From the NCBI GenBank assembly GCA_963751595.1, contig CAVVVC010000006.1:186001-250000 (forward strand): 64,000 nt of DNA, written 5' to 3'. The translations under genes were made by a program, and so were the position numbers. The notes under the pieces were generated by a model. That model was not told where the DNA came from and ran no database searches. It saw nothing but the letters and a program-made list of their open reading frames with translations. This document shows positions 40,695-49,449 of this stretch, one piece after another; within the stretch, counting starts at the first letter, position 1, and each line of letters opens with the position of its first letter. The DNA is from JAHEGP01 sp963751595. GTDB taxonomy: Bacteria; Pseudomonadota; Gammaproteobacteria; Pseudomonadales; JAHEGP01.

Positions 40695-43600
40695 ATGAGC
40701 AACGTCCTCGATAGAACCATCAGGGCAAGCCTGAATGGTGGCGCTCCCCTGCTGATCTTCGTGATCGCGCTTTTCGCAGGGGCGCTGGCGCTGAACTTCA
40801 CGCCCCGTGAAGAGGAACCACAGATCGTGGTACCGATGGTCGATGTGCTGGTCGAGGCTCCGGGCATTGGCGCCGGTCAGATAGCGCGTCAGGTCACGAC
40901 GCCACTGGAAAAGCTGCTGTCGCAGATTCCCGGCGTGGAACATGTTTACTCCACATCTATGACCGGCAGGGCGGCGGTCACGCTGCGCTTCTATGTCGGT
41001 CAGGATCGGGAAGAATCGATTCTCAACACCTACAACAAGCTGCACTCCCACCAGGACGAGATTCCCGGGGTGGTCAGCAACTGGCTGGTTAAACCGGTCG
41101 AAGTCGACGATGTACCCATCGTTCTGCTCGCACTGTGGAGTGATGCCCCACAGCGCTATGATGATTTCGAATTGCGTCGCATGGCCGAGGATATTTCCAC
41201 CCAACTCCAGAGCATTCCCAAAACCAGCGAAGTCACGGTCAGCGGGGGCCGCCCCCGCAACGTGCGCATTCTGGTCGATGCCCAGAGCATGGCCGCGCGC
41301 AAGACCACGACCGCTGATATCGTTGCTGCACTGCAGGTCTCCAACGTGCTGCAAAATGCATCGCACTGGGTGTTCAACAACGCCAGCATCGTGCTGGAGA
41401 GCGGCGATGTTCTGCGCGCGCCCGACGAACTCAAGACCTTTGTGGTCAACGTCGTCGATGGGGTTCCTGTCTACCTCGGGGAAGTTGCGACCATTGTCGA
41501 TGGCCCCGGAGAGCCGGAATCCTACACCTGGATCGATTTCGCGCCCGCCCATCCCGCCCACCGTGCCGGCAACGATGCCTTCCCCATGGTCACCATCAGT
41601 GTCGCCAAGCAGCGGGGCAGTAACGCCGTGGCGGTGGCGGAAGATGTCCACGCCCGCATGGCGCAATTACAGCGCGAAGTATTGCCGGCGGAAGTACATG
41701 TTGAAGTGATCCGCGATTACGGCCAGACCGCCGATGAGAAAGTGAACAACCTCACCTCCAGCCTCGGCTTTGCGGTGATTACGGTGGTGATCTTTATCGG
41801 TGTTTTTCTCGGCTGGCGCCCGGCGCTGGTGGTCGGTCTGGCGGTACCCATCTGTTACGGCATCACCCTGGCGCTGGACATGGCCTTTGGTTACACCATC
41901 AACCGGGTCACGCTATTCGCGCTGATCCTGTCCCTGGGCCTGTTGGTCGACGACCCGATCACCGGCGTCGACAATATCTCGCGGTTTATCAAGGATGGTA
42001 AGGGAGACTTCAAAGACAATATCGTCGCGGCAATATCCGAGCTCAAGGTGCCGCTGGTGATGTCCACGGTCACGATTGTGCTGGCGTTTATTCCCCTGGC
42101 CTTTATCACCGGGATGATGGGGCCCTACATGGCGCCCATGGCCTTCAATGTGCCGGTCAGTGTGATTACCAGCACCTTTGTCGCCTTTCTGGTGACACCC
42201 TGGCTCACCAGTAAAATACTCAAGCCGGGCGCGGTGGCTGTCGACGACGGCAGCGGCGACATGACGGGTATCTACCAGCGTATGATCGGGCCACTTCTCG
42301 ACGACAAGCGCAAGGCGAAGCTGGTGTTGTGGCTGGTACTGGCGCTGTTTATTGGCGCCGCGATGCTACCCGTGTTGCGACTGGTGCCACTGAAACTGCT
42401 GCCGTTCGATAACAAGAACGAGATCCAGATCATGATCGACATGCCCGAGAGCAGCAGTCTCGAGCAGACCGCTGCAGTGGCCCGCCAGGTCTCGGCCGAG
42501 GTCAGTCGGCTCCCTGAAATTCGCGCCATCGCGGCCTATGTCGGCACCCCGTCACCGATGGATTTCAACGGCATGGTTCGGCGGTATTACCAACGCACCG
42601 GGCCGAATATGGCTGACCTGCGCCTGACCACCGTGGATAAAACCGAGCGCGACCACCAGTCACACGGGATTGTGCTGCGACTGCGCGAACTGCTGACGCC
42701 CCTCAACAACGGCGGTGTGAAAATCAAAGTCGTGGAAGTTCCCCCCGGCCCACCGGTGCTCAGCACTCTCGTGGCGGAGATCTACGGCGACAGCCTGACC
42801 GACTACCAGGCACAACGGGATGCGGCCAGGGTATTGATGCAGCGGCTGGAGCGGGAGCCCATGGTGGTGGAGGTCGACTCGACGGTCGAGGACGACCAGC
42901 AGCGTTGGCGCTTTATCACCGACAAGCAGAAAGCTGCACTGTCAGGTATCGCCACCGAGGATATCAACAGCACCCTGGCCATGGCTAACGCCGGTCATCG
43001 GGTTGGCTTTCTGCAGCTCCCCACGGAGACTCACCCGCTTCCCATCGAATTGCGTTTGGCCCCCGGGGACCGGGTCTTTGAAAACGATTTCCTGCGCCTG
43101 CAGGTGAAGGGCCGGGCCGGCATCGTCCAAACCAGCTCAGCGCAAGGTCTCGACAGCGCACCGCAGCCGCTGGTGCCCCTGGGGGAACTGGGCCAGTTCG
43201 AAAAGGGACTGGTGGAAAAGGCCATTCACCACAAGGACCTGCGTCCGGTGGTCTACGTGACGAGCGAACTGTCAGGCCGCACCCCCGCCGAGGTTATTGC
43301 CGATGTCCATGCGGACAGGGGACCGGTCGGTGTTGACGGAGCGCAGGGAAATCCTGACTGGCGGGCGCGCAGCTTTCTCAACAGCGGTGGTAACGACCAC
43401 TGGCAGTTGGCGGACAATATCGAGGTAAGCTGGACCGGTGAAGGCGAGTGGGATATCACCATCGACGTATTTCGCGACATGGGACTGGCCTTCGCCTTTG
43501 CCCTGGTGGCAATCTTTTTCGTGCTGCGTCTGCAAACCGCATCCACCGCGTTATCGTTGATCATCATGTCGGCGATTCCACTGACGATCATCGGCATCAT

Positions 43601-44012
43601 GCCCGGCTTCTGGCTACTCAACCAGTTCGGCGAGCGGGTAATCGCCGGCGCGCCGGAACCGGTGTTGTTCACCGCGACGGCGATGATCGGCATGATTGCG
43701 CTGGCGGGTATCGTGGTGCGAAATTCACTGATCCTGGTGGAGTTTATCACCCAGGCCAGGGCCAATGGTCTGGCCCTGCGTGAAGCCCTGCTCCAGGCCG
43801 GCGCCGTGCGTATGCGCCCCGTGTTACTCACCGCTGGCACCACCCTGCTGGGCAACCTGATTATCACCCTCGACCCCGTATTCAGTGGCCTCGCACTGGC
43901 CATTATCTTTGGCATCATTGCATCAACCCTGTTCACCCTGGTCGTGGTACCGGTGGTCTACATGTTGGTGTTCGACAAGCCGGCGAACAACACGAGCGCG
44001 AACCATGGCTAA
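40695..44012 (+). CDS. RND efflux permease (HAE/AcrB-like subgroup)
   Basis: This is a 1105-residue RND permease, slightly longer than AcrB. The first TM leads to T-P-R-E-E-E-P-Q-I-V-V-P, a block typical of a distinct HAE-like subgroup that often sits next to ArsR regulators. The TM4 region L-I-L-S-L-G-L-L-V-D-D-P-I keeps the two proton-relay Asp of multidrug pumps. The rest has two periplasmic loops of normal size. Substrate unknown. The adaptor gene follows with an eight-base overlap. No outer-membrane channel gene is in the operon, so it must borrow one. Confidence 0.92.
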   Translation: MSNVLDRTIRASLNGGAPLLIFVIALFAGALALNFTPREEEPQIVVPMVDVLVEAPGIGAGQIARQVTTPLEKLLSQIPGVEHVYSTSMTGRAAVTLRFYVGQDREESILNTYNKLHSHQDEIPGVVSNWLVKPVEVDDVPIVLLALWSDAPQRYDDFELRRMAEDISTQLQSIPKTSEVTVSGGRPRNVRILVDAQSMAARKTTTADIVAALQVSNVLQNASHWVFNNASIVLESGDVLRAPDELKTFVVNVVDGVPVYLGEVATIVDGPGEPESYTWIDFAPAHPAHRAGNDAFPMVTISVAKQRGSNAVAVAEDVHARMAQLQREVLPAEVHVEVIRDYGQTADEKVNNLTSSLGFAVITVVIFIGVFLGWRPALVVGLAVPICYGITLALDMAFGYTINRVTLFALILSLGLLVDDPITGVDNISRFIKDGKGDFKDNIVAAISELKVPLVMSTVTIVLAFIPLAFITGMMGPYMAPMAFNVPVSVITSTFVAFLVTPWLTSKILKPGAVAVDDGSGDMTGIYQRMIGPLLDDKRKAKLVLWLVLALFIGAAMLPVLRLVPLKLLPFDNKNEIQIMIDMPESSSLEQTAAVARQVSAEVSRLPEIRAIAAYVGTPSPMDFNGMVRRYYQRTGPNMADLRLTTVDKTERDHQSHGIVLRLRELLTPLNNGGVKIKVVEVPPGPPVLSTLVAEIYGDSLTDYQAQRDAARVLMQRLEREPMVVEVDSTVEDDQQRWRFITDKQKAALSGIATEDINSTLAMANAGHRVGFLQLPTETHPLPIELRLAPGDRVFENDFLRLQVKGRAGIVQTSSAQGLDSAPQPLVPLGELGQFEKGLVEKAIHHKDLRPVVYVTSELSGRTPAEVIADVHADRGPVGVDGAQGNPDWRARSFLNSGGNDHWQLADNIEVSWTGEGEWDITIDVFRDMGLAFAFALVAIFFVLRLQTASTALSLIIMSAIPLTIIGIMPGFWLLNQFGERVIAGAPEPVLFTATAMIGMIALAGIVVRNSLILVEFITQARANGLALREALLQAGAVRMRPVLLTAGTTLLGNLIITLDPVFSGLALAIIFGIIASTLFTLVVVPVVYMLVFDKPANNTSANHG

Positions 44013-45057
44013 TCCCGCGAAAAGAATTCTCCTGCCCATTGCTGCCATCGCTATCCTGCTGCTCATGGTGGCTTGGGTGGCAGGCCTGTTCAGCGACCGG
44101 ATAGAACCGGGCTTGAAGCCAGCCCCGGCGCATAGTGCCGACCAGGCCATTACCGTGGGTGCCACGGAGGTTGCCGTAACCGAAGCTGTGCCGGCGTCGG
44201 TGGAGGCCAAACAGGCGACGGTAATTTCGTCGCGGATACTGGCGCAGATCAAAAAAATCCATGTTCGCGCCGGCGATTCGGTGCGCACCGGAGAACTGCT
44301 GGTCGAGCTTGAGAAATCCGATCTCGAAGCCAAGGCCCAACAGGCGGCCGAACAGGTGCGAGGGGTTTCGGCGCGGCTGCGTGAGGCCCGGCAAAGCCTT
44401 GATCGCATCACCGAGTTGTACCAGCGCAAGCTGGTGGCGCGGGCGGAACTGGATCGCGCCCGGGCCAACTTCGATAGCTTCACTGCTGAGCTCGCCGGCG
44501 CCAGGCAGGCTGGCGAGGAGGCCGAGGCAGCCCTGGCCTTCAGCGAGATTCGGGCACCCATCGACGGCCGGGTGGTGGACCGCTTCGCGGAACCCGGCGA
44601 TACTGCCTCCCCCGGGGCAAAACTGCTCTCCCTTTACAATCCCCTGACCCTTAGGGTCGAAGCCCAGGTGCGGGAACAACTGGCGCTGGCGTTGGAGCTT
44701 GGCCAGGGGCTGCTGGTGGATATTCCGTCCCTCAACAAGACCGTGGATGCGGTCATCGAGGAGCGGGTGCCTGCTGCCGATCCGGGGTCACGCAGCTTTC
44801 TAATCAAAGCCAGGGTCCAATATGACAAGGACATGTTGCCCGGCATGTATGCGCGCATGCTCGTTCCTGCAGGCACCGAGCAACAATTGTTGATCCCCGC
44901 TGACAGGGTCGTTGAGGTGGGCCAGCTCAACCTGCTGTGGGTGCTGGAGAACGGCCAGGCCTATCGGCGCTTTGTGCGGGTCGGCAAATCCCTTGGCGAC
45001 CAGGTGGAGATACTCGCGGGGCTCAATCCGGGCGAGCAGGTTCTCCCCCGCCAGTGA
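44005..45057 (+). CDS. RND periplasmic adaptor protein
   Basis: This is a membrane-fusion protein of about 350 residues anchored by an N-terminal helix (about 7-27). The lipoyl half-motifs I-H-V-R-A-G-D-S-V-R and I-R-A-P-I-D-G-R-V-V flank a short coiled-coil hairpin with L-Y-Q-R-K-L-V-A-R-A-E-L-D-R-A. The end has V-R-V-G-K-S-L-G-D-Q-V-E-I-L-A-G-L. ATG 44005 gives the membrane anchor; the upstream open frame is antisense-like sequence of the pump gene end. It is the partner of the RND pump. Confidence 0.9.
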   Translation: MANPAKRILLPIAAIAILLLMVAWVAGLFSDRIEPGLKPAPAHSADQAITVGATEVAVTEAVPASVEAKQATVISSRILAQIKKIHVRAGDSVRTGELLVELEKSDLEAKAQQAAEQVRGVSARLREARQSLDRITELYQRKLVARAELDRARANFDSFTAELAGARQAGEEAEAALAFSEIRAPIDGRVVDRFAEPGDTASPGAKLLSLYNPLTLRVEAQVREQLALALELGQGLLVDIPSLNKTVDAVIEERVPAADPGSRSFLIKARVQYDKDMLPGMYARMLVPAGTEQQLLIPADRVVEVGQLNLLWVLENGQAYRRFVRVGKSLGDQVEILAGLNPGEQVLPRQ

Positions 45058-45246
45058 TGAGTCCCAGGGCCGGTCACAAAACTGCCCGCCCCGCCCCAAC
45101 CCCTCTTTGCCCGCGGCCCCGGTGCTCCCGGGGGTGGCGGTCGAGGTGCAAAACGAGCTATGCTCCACGCTGGCAGGCGCCGGCGGATAACAGTAACCAG
45201 CAAAAATAATCTCGTGCGCCGTCCACGGAGCACGGGACCATCGCCC

Positions 45247-45975
45247 ATGAAGATCGCTATTCTCCAAACGGACACGGTCCGCCCTGAGTTCGCCGGTACC
45301 TTTGGGCAATACCCAGAGATGTTTGCCCGCCTGCTGCGTGAGGTCGAGCCGACCCTGGAGTGGGACAGCTTTGACGTTGAGCACTTTGAGTATCCGCCAA
45401 CCCTCGACGGTTACGATGCATTCCTGATCACAGGCTCCCGCGCCAGCGTTTATGAAGATCTGCCCTGGATCGGTCGCCTCGAGCATTTCGTCCGTGAACT
45501 CCACCAACAACGCCGAACCATCATTGGCATCTGCTTTGGTCACCAGTTGGTCGCCCAGGCGCTCGGCGGAAAAACTGAAAAAGCCGCGGTTGGCTGGGGG
45601 GTTGGGGTGCATGCTGCGCGCTGGTACCAGCGACCGAAATGGGCCTCAGATGCAGACGAAGGGTTCAACTTACTGGTCAGCCACCAGGATCAGGTGACCC
45701 GACCCGCCGATGGCAGCACGGTGCTTGCGGGCAGTGACTTTTGCCCCAACGCGGTTTGCCAGATCGGCGATCATATTCTCACCCTCCAGGGCCACCCGGA
45801 ATTTGTCACTGGCTACTCCCGAGGCCTGATGGAAATGCGTCGCGAAAAGCTCGGAGCGCAGGTCTACCAGGCCGGGATGGCGTCATTGCAGGAACCGATC
45901 CACCAGCGGGATGTCGCGCGCTGGATCATTGCGTTTATCAAACAGGGAGAAGAGGCACATGAAAATAAATTATAA
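45247..45975 (+). CDS. Class I glutamine amidotransferase-like protein
   Basis: This protein of about 242 residues has the class I GATase fold of the GMP-synthase-like/YfeJ type. The nucleophile is Cys in G-I-C-F-G-H-Q-L (about residue 98), and the His-Glu pair is seen in Q-G-H-P-E-F. It has no synthetase domain, so it may hydrolyse gamma-glutamyl amides (as in PuuD-like relatives) or be an orphan. ATG 45247 is used because it starts the fold; the frame is open from 45160. Its last 17 bases overlap the lipase gene downstream. The gap 45058-45246 is GC-rich with no gene. Confidence 0.88.
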   Translation: MKIAILQTDTVRPEFAGTFGQYPEMFARLLREVEPTLEWDSFDVEHFEYPPTLDGYDAFLITGSRASVYEDLPWIGRLEHFVRELHQQRRTIIGICFGHQLVAQALGGKTEKAAVGWGVGVHAARWYQRPKWASDADEGFNLLVSHQDQVTRPADGSTVLAGSDFCPNAVCQIGDHILTLQGHPEFVTGYSRGLMEMRREKLGAQVYQAGMASLQEPIHQRDVARWIIAFIKQGEEAHENKL

Positions 45976-47305
45976 GACCGGCCTCGCAACGCTGGCAGGC
46001 TTGATCGTCGTAGCCGGCTTGTTCTACCGGCTGGCGTTTGACAAAACTGCCAACTACACCAGCCCAATCCTCGCCGAGCACGCTAACCCATTCCCGATCG
46101 TCCTGGTACACGGCTTTACCGGGTGGGGCCCCGATGAAATGGCGGGCTACAAGTACTGGGGCGGGCGCAAGAGCATCGAGACCCTGCTCAACAAGGCCGG
46201 GCACCCGACCCATACCGCAGTGGTCGGAACAGTTTCGAGCAACTGGGATCGCGCCTGTGAACTCTACGCCTACATCAAGGGCGGGCGGGTAGATTATGGT
46301 GCGGTCCATGCGGCCAAGTATGGACATGAACGCTACGGCCCAACCTACCCCGGTCTGTTACCGGATTGGGGGGAAAGCCCCGAACATGCCAAAGTCCACC
46401 TTGTCGGTCATAGCCAGGGCGGCCAGACGATTCGGGTACTCAGCTACCTGCTGGACCAGGGCAGTGTTGCCGAGCAACTCGCCGCCGACGCGGGGGGCGG
46501 GCAACTCAGCCCCTTGTTTGCCGGCGGCCACGCAATGGTCCACAGCTTAACTTCCCTGGCATCGCCCCACGACGGTACGACCCTGGCGCTGATGCTCAAG
46601 GATCAGGCCGGGCTGTTGTTGAACTGGCTGCTGACCCTGGCGACCTACATTAACGAGACCAACACCGAAAACTCATCCTACGATTTTAAAATCGACCAGT
46701 GGGGCATCAGCCAGCGCGTCGGCGAAAGCGACCAGGATTACCGCGCGCGGCTGCTACAAAGTGAGATATGGAATCAAGCGGACATCAGCATCTGGGATTT
46801 GCAGCCGGCTGGCGCCATTGAGCTCAATCGAAACTACCCGATTGTCGACTCGGTCTGGCATTTCAGCTGGGCCACTGACGATACCCATCTCGGTCCTTTG
46901 AAGGAGGGCTACATTCCGCGCATCGGCATGAACATGGCCTTTGTCGCGACCTCCCTGGCGCTGGGGAAGTACCTGAATCTTACGCCTGAACCCGGCATGC
47001 CGATTCTCGATCGGAGCTGGTGGCCCAACGACGGCGTGGTCAATACCCGCTCAATGCGAGGACCAGGGCTGGGCACCGACACTGAAATCATCGATGTGGC
47101 GGAGCTTGAAGAACCCCCCGTCTATCAGCCCGGTCGCTGGTACTTTATGGGCACCAAGGACCGCTGGGACCATATGGACATCGTCGGCGTGCAAACCACT
47201 GTGAATTTCACTGATTTTTACCTGCAGCTCGCCGCTCAGCTCGCCGCTCTGCCGACCTCCTGGGTTGACGAGGAGAGCCGTGTTGCCCGTCGGCTGGAAC
47301 GCTGA
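45959..47305 (+). CDS. Triacylglycerol lipase-like protein (family I.5 like)
   Basis: This protein of about 448 residues has a membrane anchor or signal at about 8-26. The oxyanion-loop start is V-L-V-H-G-F-T-G-W-G, followed by K-Y-W-G-G-R. The catalytic Ser is in G-H-S-Q-G-G (about 145). The S-L-A-S-P-H-D-G-T block and the C-terminal W-W-P-N-D-G-V-V-N and W-D-H-M-D-I-V-G supply the Asp and His. This layout matches staphylococcal/Geobacillus-type lipases. It should be secreted or attached to the outer face of the inner membrane. It overlaps the GATase gene by 17 bases. Confidence 0.88.
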   Translation: MKINYKTGLATLAGLIVVAGLFYRLAFDKTANYTSPILAEHANPFPIVLVHGFTGWGPDEMAGYKYWGGRKSIETLLNKAGHPTHTAVVGTVSSNWDRACELYAYIKGGRVDYGAVHAAKYGHERYGPTYPGLLPDWGESPEHAKVHLVGHSQGGQTIRVLSYLLDQGSVAEQLAADAGGGQLSPLFAGGHAMVHSLTSLASPHDGTTLALMLKDQAGLLLNWLLTLATYINETNTENSSYDFKIDQWGISQRVGESDQDYRARLLQSEIWNQADISIWDLQPAGAIELNRNYPIVDSVWHFSWATDDTHLGPLKEGYIPRIGMNMAFVATSLALGKYLNLTPEPGMPILDRSWWPNDGVVNTRSMRGPGLGTDTEIIDVAELEEPPVYQPGRWYFMGTKDRWDHMDIVGVQTTVNFTDFYLQLAAQLAALPTSWVDEESRVARRLER

Positions 47306-47326
47306 TCGACAACGATGCGCGGTAAC

Positions 47327-47430
47327 GGCTGGCGTCGAGGTCATCAACTTTCAGCGCCAGCCGGCAAAAGCCACGGCGATGAACCCCAAACTGTGATCTT
47401 CTATCCCGGCGGGCTCCAAGCACTGCTCCT
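47327..47430 (-). pseudogene. VOC/glyoxalase gene remnant
   Basis: This stretch aligns with the intact VOC gene at 49572-49680, at roughly 80 percent by eye. On the minus strand it still encodes H-R-R-G-F-C-R-L-A-L-K-V-D-D-L-D-A-S, matching H-R-R-G-F-Y-R-L-A-L-E-V-D-D-L-D-A-S of the intact gene. Only about 35 codons remain, with no start, and the sequence breaks off abruptly near 47431. It is a diverged, truncated paralogue. Confidence 0.8.
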
Positions 47431-47842
47431 GTAGGGGTCAAAGTGGACTGAAATGATAACTATGGCCGATTCGATCCAAGCCGTTGAATCTACAACCCAA
47501 AGCTGCGACGGGCCGCCATATCTCACCGATATTTGGAATTCTCGGCGAGGGATTGTGCGCGGTGCGGGATTTTCCGACTAAGGGCATAGCCGTAGCTATG
47601 GTTGCAGGAGGAAGATTTCGTACAGCGTGCAAGATCCGGCGAGAAACCCAATAGGCGCCCTACGCTACAATAGCAGCGCGCCAAGAAAGCGATTGCCGAA
47701 TCGGCGAGAGATGGCGGCTGTCTAGCCCCGGACAAGGGTCAATGGCAATCTTTCCGCACCGGGAGCTAGACCTTCAATGTATCCAGAAGCGCCTGCAAGC
47801 GATAATATCGAACGCATCTTGTGGAATTCAAGGGGACCAATT
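47431..47842. other. Gap with possible mobile-element remnant; no gene
   Basis: Between the VOC remnant and the second lipase lie about 410 bases with no supported reading frame. The base composition is lower in GC than the flanks. A perfect 6-bp hairpin CATAGC-CGTA-GCTATG sits at 47585-47600. The sharp left edge, immediately after the VOC homology stops, and the hairpin recall insertion-sequence ends, but I cannot match a family. Confidence 0.35.
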
Positions 47843-49411
47843 ATGCACAGTTGTCACTGGCGTTATGGCAAAACTGCCGTCACCTTAATGGTGATGTGGC
47901 TGTCTGTAAGCGTGGCTTCCTGCGCTAACTCTACTTCGCTGCCCGCCAAGCTCGCGGTGGTCGCAGATGCCGATAGCGATGGTATAGGCGACGCCGGCGA
48001 CAATTGTATTGACGTGCCCAATGGCGATCAACGCGACACGGACGGCGATGGCGTCGGCAATTTCTGCGACGCCGACCTGACAAACGATGGCGCTGTTAAC
48101 TTGTCTGATTTTTCACTATTCCGTAGCACGTTTGGCGCCAACACTGGCGGCGAGACTGATTCGAATATGGCGGACCATGCCGATTTTAATGGTGACGGTG
48201 CGGTCAACCTGGGCGATTTCTCGATATTCAGGGGTGGTTTCGGACGCCCCCCGGGGCCATCCTGCTGCGCTCTCAACACGGTTTTAACAGCAGCGGCGCC
48301 GGTTGGTGATGCGTTCTATCAGCCACCGCAACCACTGCCCGGTAACAACGGGGATGTAATGTGGGCCGAGGAAATCTCCGCTGCCAGCAATGGTCGAATC
48401 TGGAAGGTTTTGTACCGCTCACAAGATCTCAATGACAAGCCGATTGCGGTATCGGGATGGCTTGCCATTCCCAATGCTCAAAGACCAGTGGCCGGCTATC
48501 CGATTGTTAGCTTCGCCCACGGTACCACCGGGCTTGCCGACTTCTGTGCACCTACCAAGCGCTCAACTCCTGGCGACACAATTGCTCTGTTAGAGCATTT
48601 TCTTGCCCGTGGATTTGTGGTGGTTGCGAGCGATTATCAGGGCCTGGGTACTCCGGGAGTGCATCACTATCTGCTTGGCCCCAGCGAGGCATACAGTGTT
48701 CTCGACGCAGCACGCGCTGCCCAGCGAGTAGCTGGGGGTGGTTCTGCTGTAATTCTGTTCGGCCACTCCCAGGGCGGTCACGCCGTTATCTTTGCCAATG
48801 AGTTAGCGGAATCCTATACCCCGGAGTTAAATATTCTGGGAACAATCAGCAGTGGCTCTGGTGTCACAGGAACCTCTGGCGCCATCATTGAGCATCTAAA
48901 AACGTCGACTTATAAAGGCTACCTTGTAATGGCCGGCCTGGCGCAAAATGCAGCCTATGGGGATTTCGAATCACCGCTGTCTCGCTGGTTTACCCCTGCT
49001 GGAATGTCGGCAGCTGCAGCGCTGGACTCTATTTGTGTCGATCAATTAGTGGCAACCTATGGCACCGTTGACGGCAACAATATTTTTGTTGCGGGGGCAC
49101 CGCTGCCGACAACCACTCCGGGGATCTACAACTCGGATGCCGATACTACGCCTGGTTTACGCCCCGGGACATCGCCAATGCTGATGATTCATGGCCGCGA
49201 TGATACCCAGGTTCCCAGTAGTTTTGTCGTACCATGGGTCACCCAAACCTGTGCCCTCGGCCAGGTGATACAGTTACGTTGGTTTGACTCCGGTCACCGG
49301 GTGCCCTATGAGGTACCGCAATTGGTCTCGCCGGTGGTTTTTGACTGGATTGATGCGCGCCTCAATGGTTTAGTGGCACCGTCCAGTTGCAGTGCAGTGC
49401 CAGGCCCCTGA
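47843..49411 (+). CDS. Secreted LIP-type lipase with calcium-binding repeats
   Basis: This protein of about 522 residues starts at ATG 47843 (AAGGGG upstream) with a lipoprotein-like signal (V-A-S-C, Cys about 27). Thrombospondin type 3-like repeats follow (D-A-D-S-D-G-I-G-D and D-T-D-G-D-G-V-G-N). Next come two dockerin-like calcium loops (L-T-N-D-G-A-V-N-L-S-D-F, F-N-G-D-G-A-V-N-L-G-D-F; about residues 75-145). The alpha/beta hydrolase part (about 155-515) has G-H-S-Q-G-G, an Asp in H-G-R-D-D and a His in S-G-H-R-V-P, as in secretory lipase (LIP) enzymes. Lower GC than its neighbours and its position beside a VOC remnant suggest recent insertion. Confidence 0.82.
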   Translation: MHSCHWRYGKTAVTLMVMWLSVSVASCANSTSLPAKLAVVADADSDGIGDAGDNCIDVPNGDQRDTDGDGVGNFCDADLTNDGAVNLSDFSLFRSTFGANTGGETDSNMADHADFNGDGAVNLGDFSIFRGGFGRPPGPSCCALNTVLTAAAPVGDAFYQPPQPLPGNNGDVMWAEEISAASNGRIWKVLYRSQDLNDKPIAVSGWLAIPNAQRPVAGYPIVSFAHGTTGLADFCAPTKRSTPGDTIALLEHFLARGFVVVASDYQGLGTPGVHHYLLGPSEAYSVLDAARAAQRVAGGGSAVILFGHSQGGHAVIFANELAESYTPELNILGTISSGSGVTGTSGAIIEHLKTSTYKGYLVMAGLAQNAAYGDFESPLSRWFTPAGMSAAAALDSICVDQLVATYGTVDGNNIFVAGAPLPTTTPGIYNSDADTTPGLRPGTSPMLMIHGRDDTQVPSSFVVPWVTQTCALGQVIQLRWFDSGHRVPYEVPQLVSPVVFDWIDARLNGLVAPSSCSAVPGP

Positions 49412-49449
49412 AGGGACCTCACCCGAAATCTCTATCAAGCGAATTGGGC

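Noticed and set aside
40539..41666. 375-codon open frame on the minus strand over the ArsR and RND genes
   Set aside because: It is a shadow of strong genes on the other strand; the product is rich in His, Gly and Asp with no recognisable fold.
43253..43936. 227-codon minus-strand frame in the RND pump gene
   Set aside because: It is antisense to pump transmembrane helices; no start signal and no family resemblance.
47438..47632. 64-codon minus-strand frame upstream of the second lipase as a transposase fragment
   Set aside because: The translated residues do not show DDE or other transposase motifs; I only note possible mobile-element remnants there.
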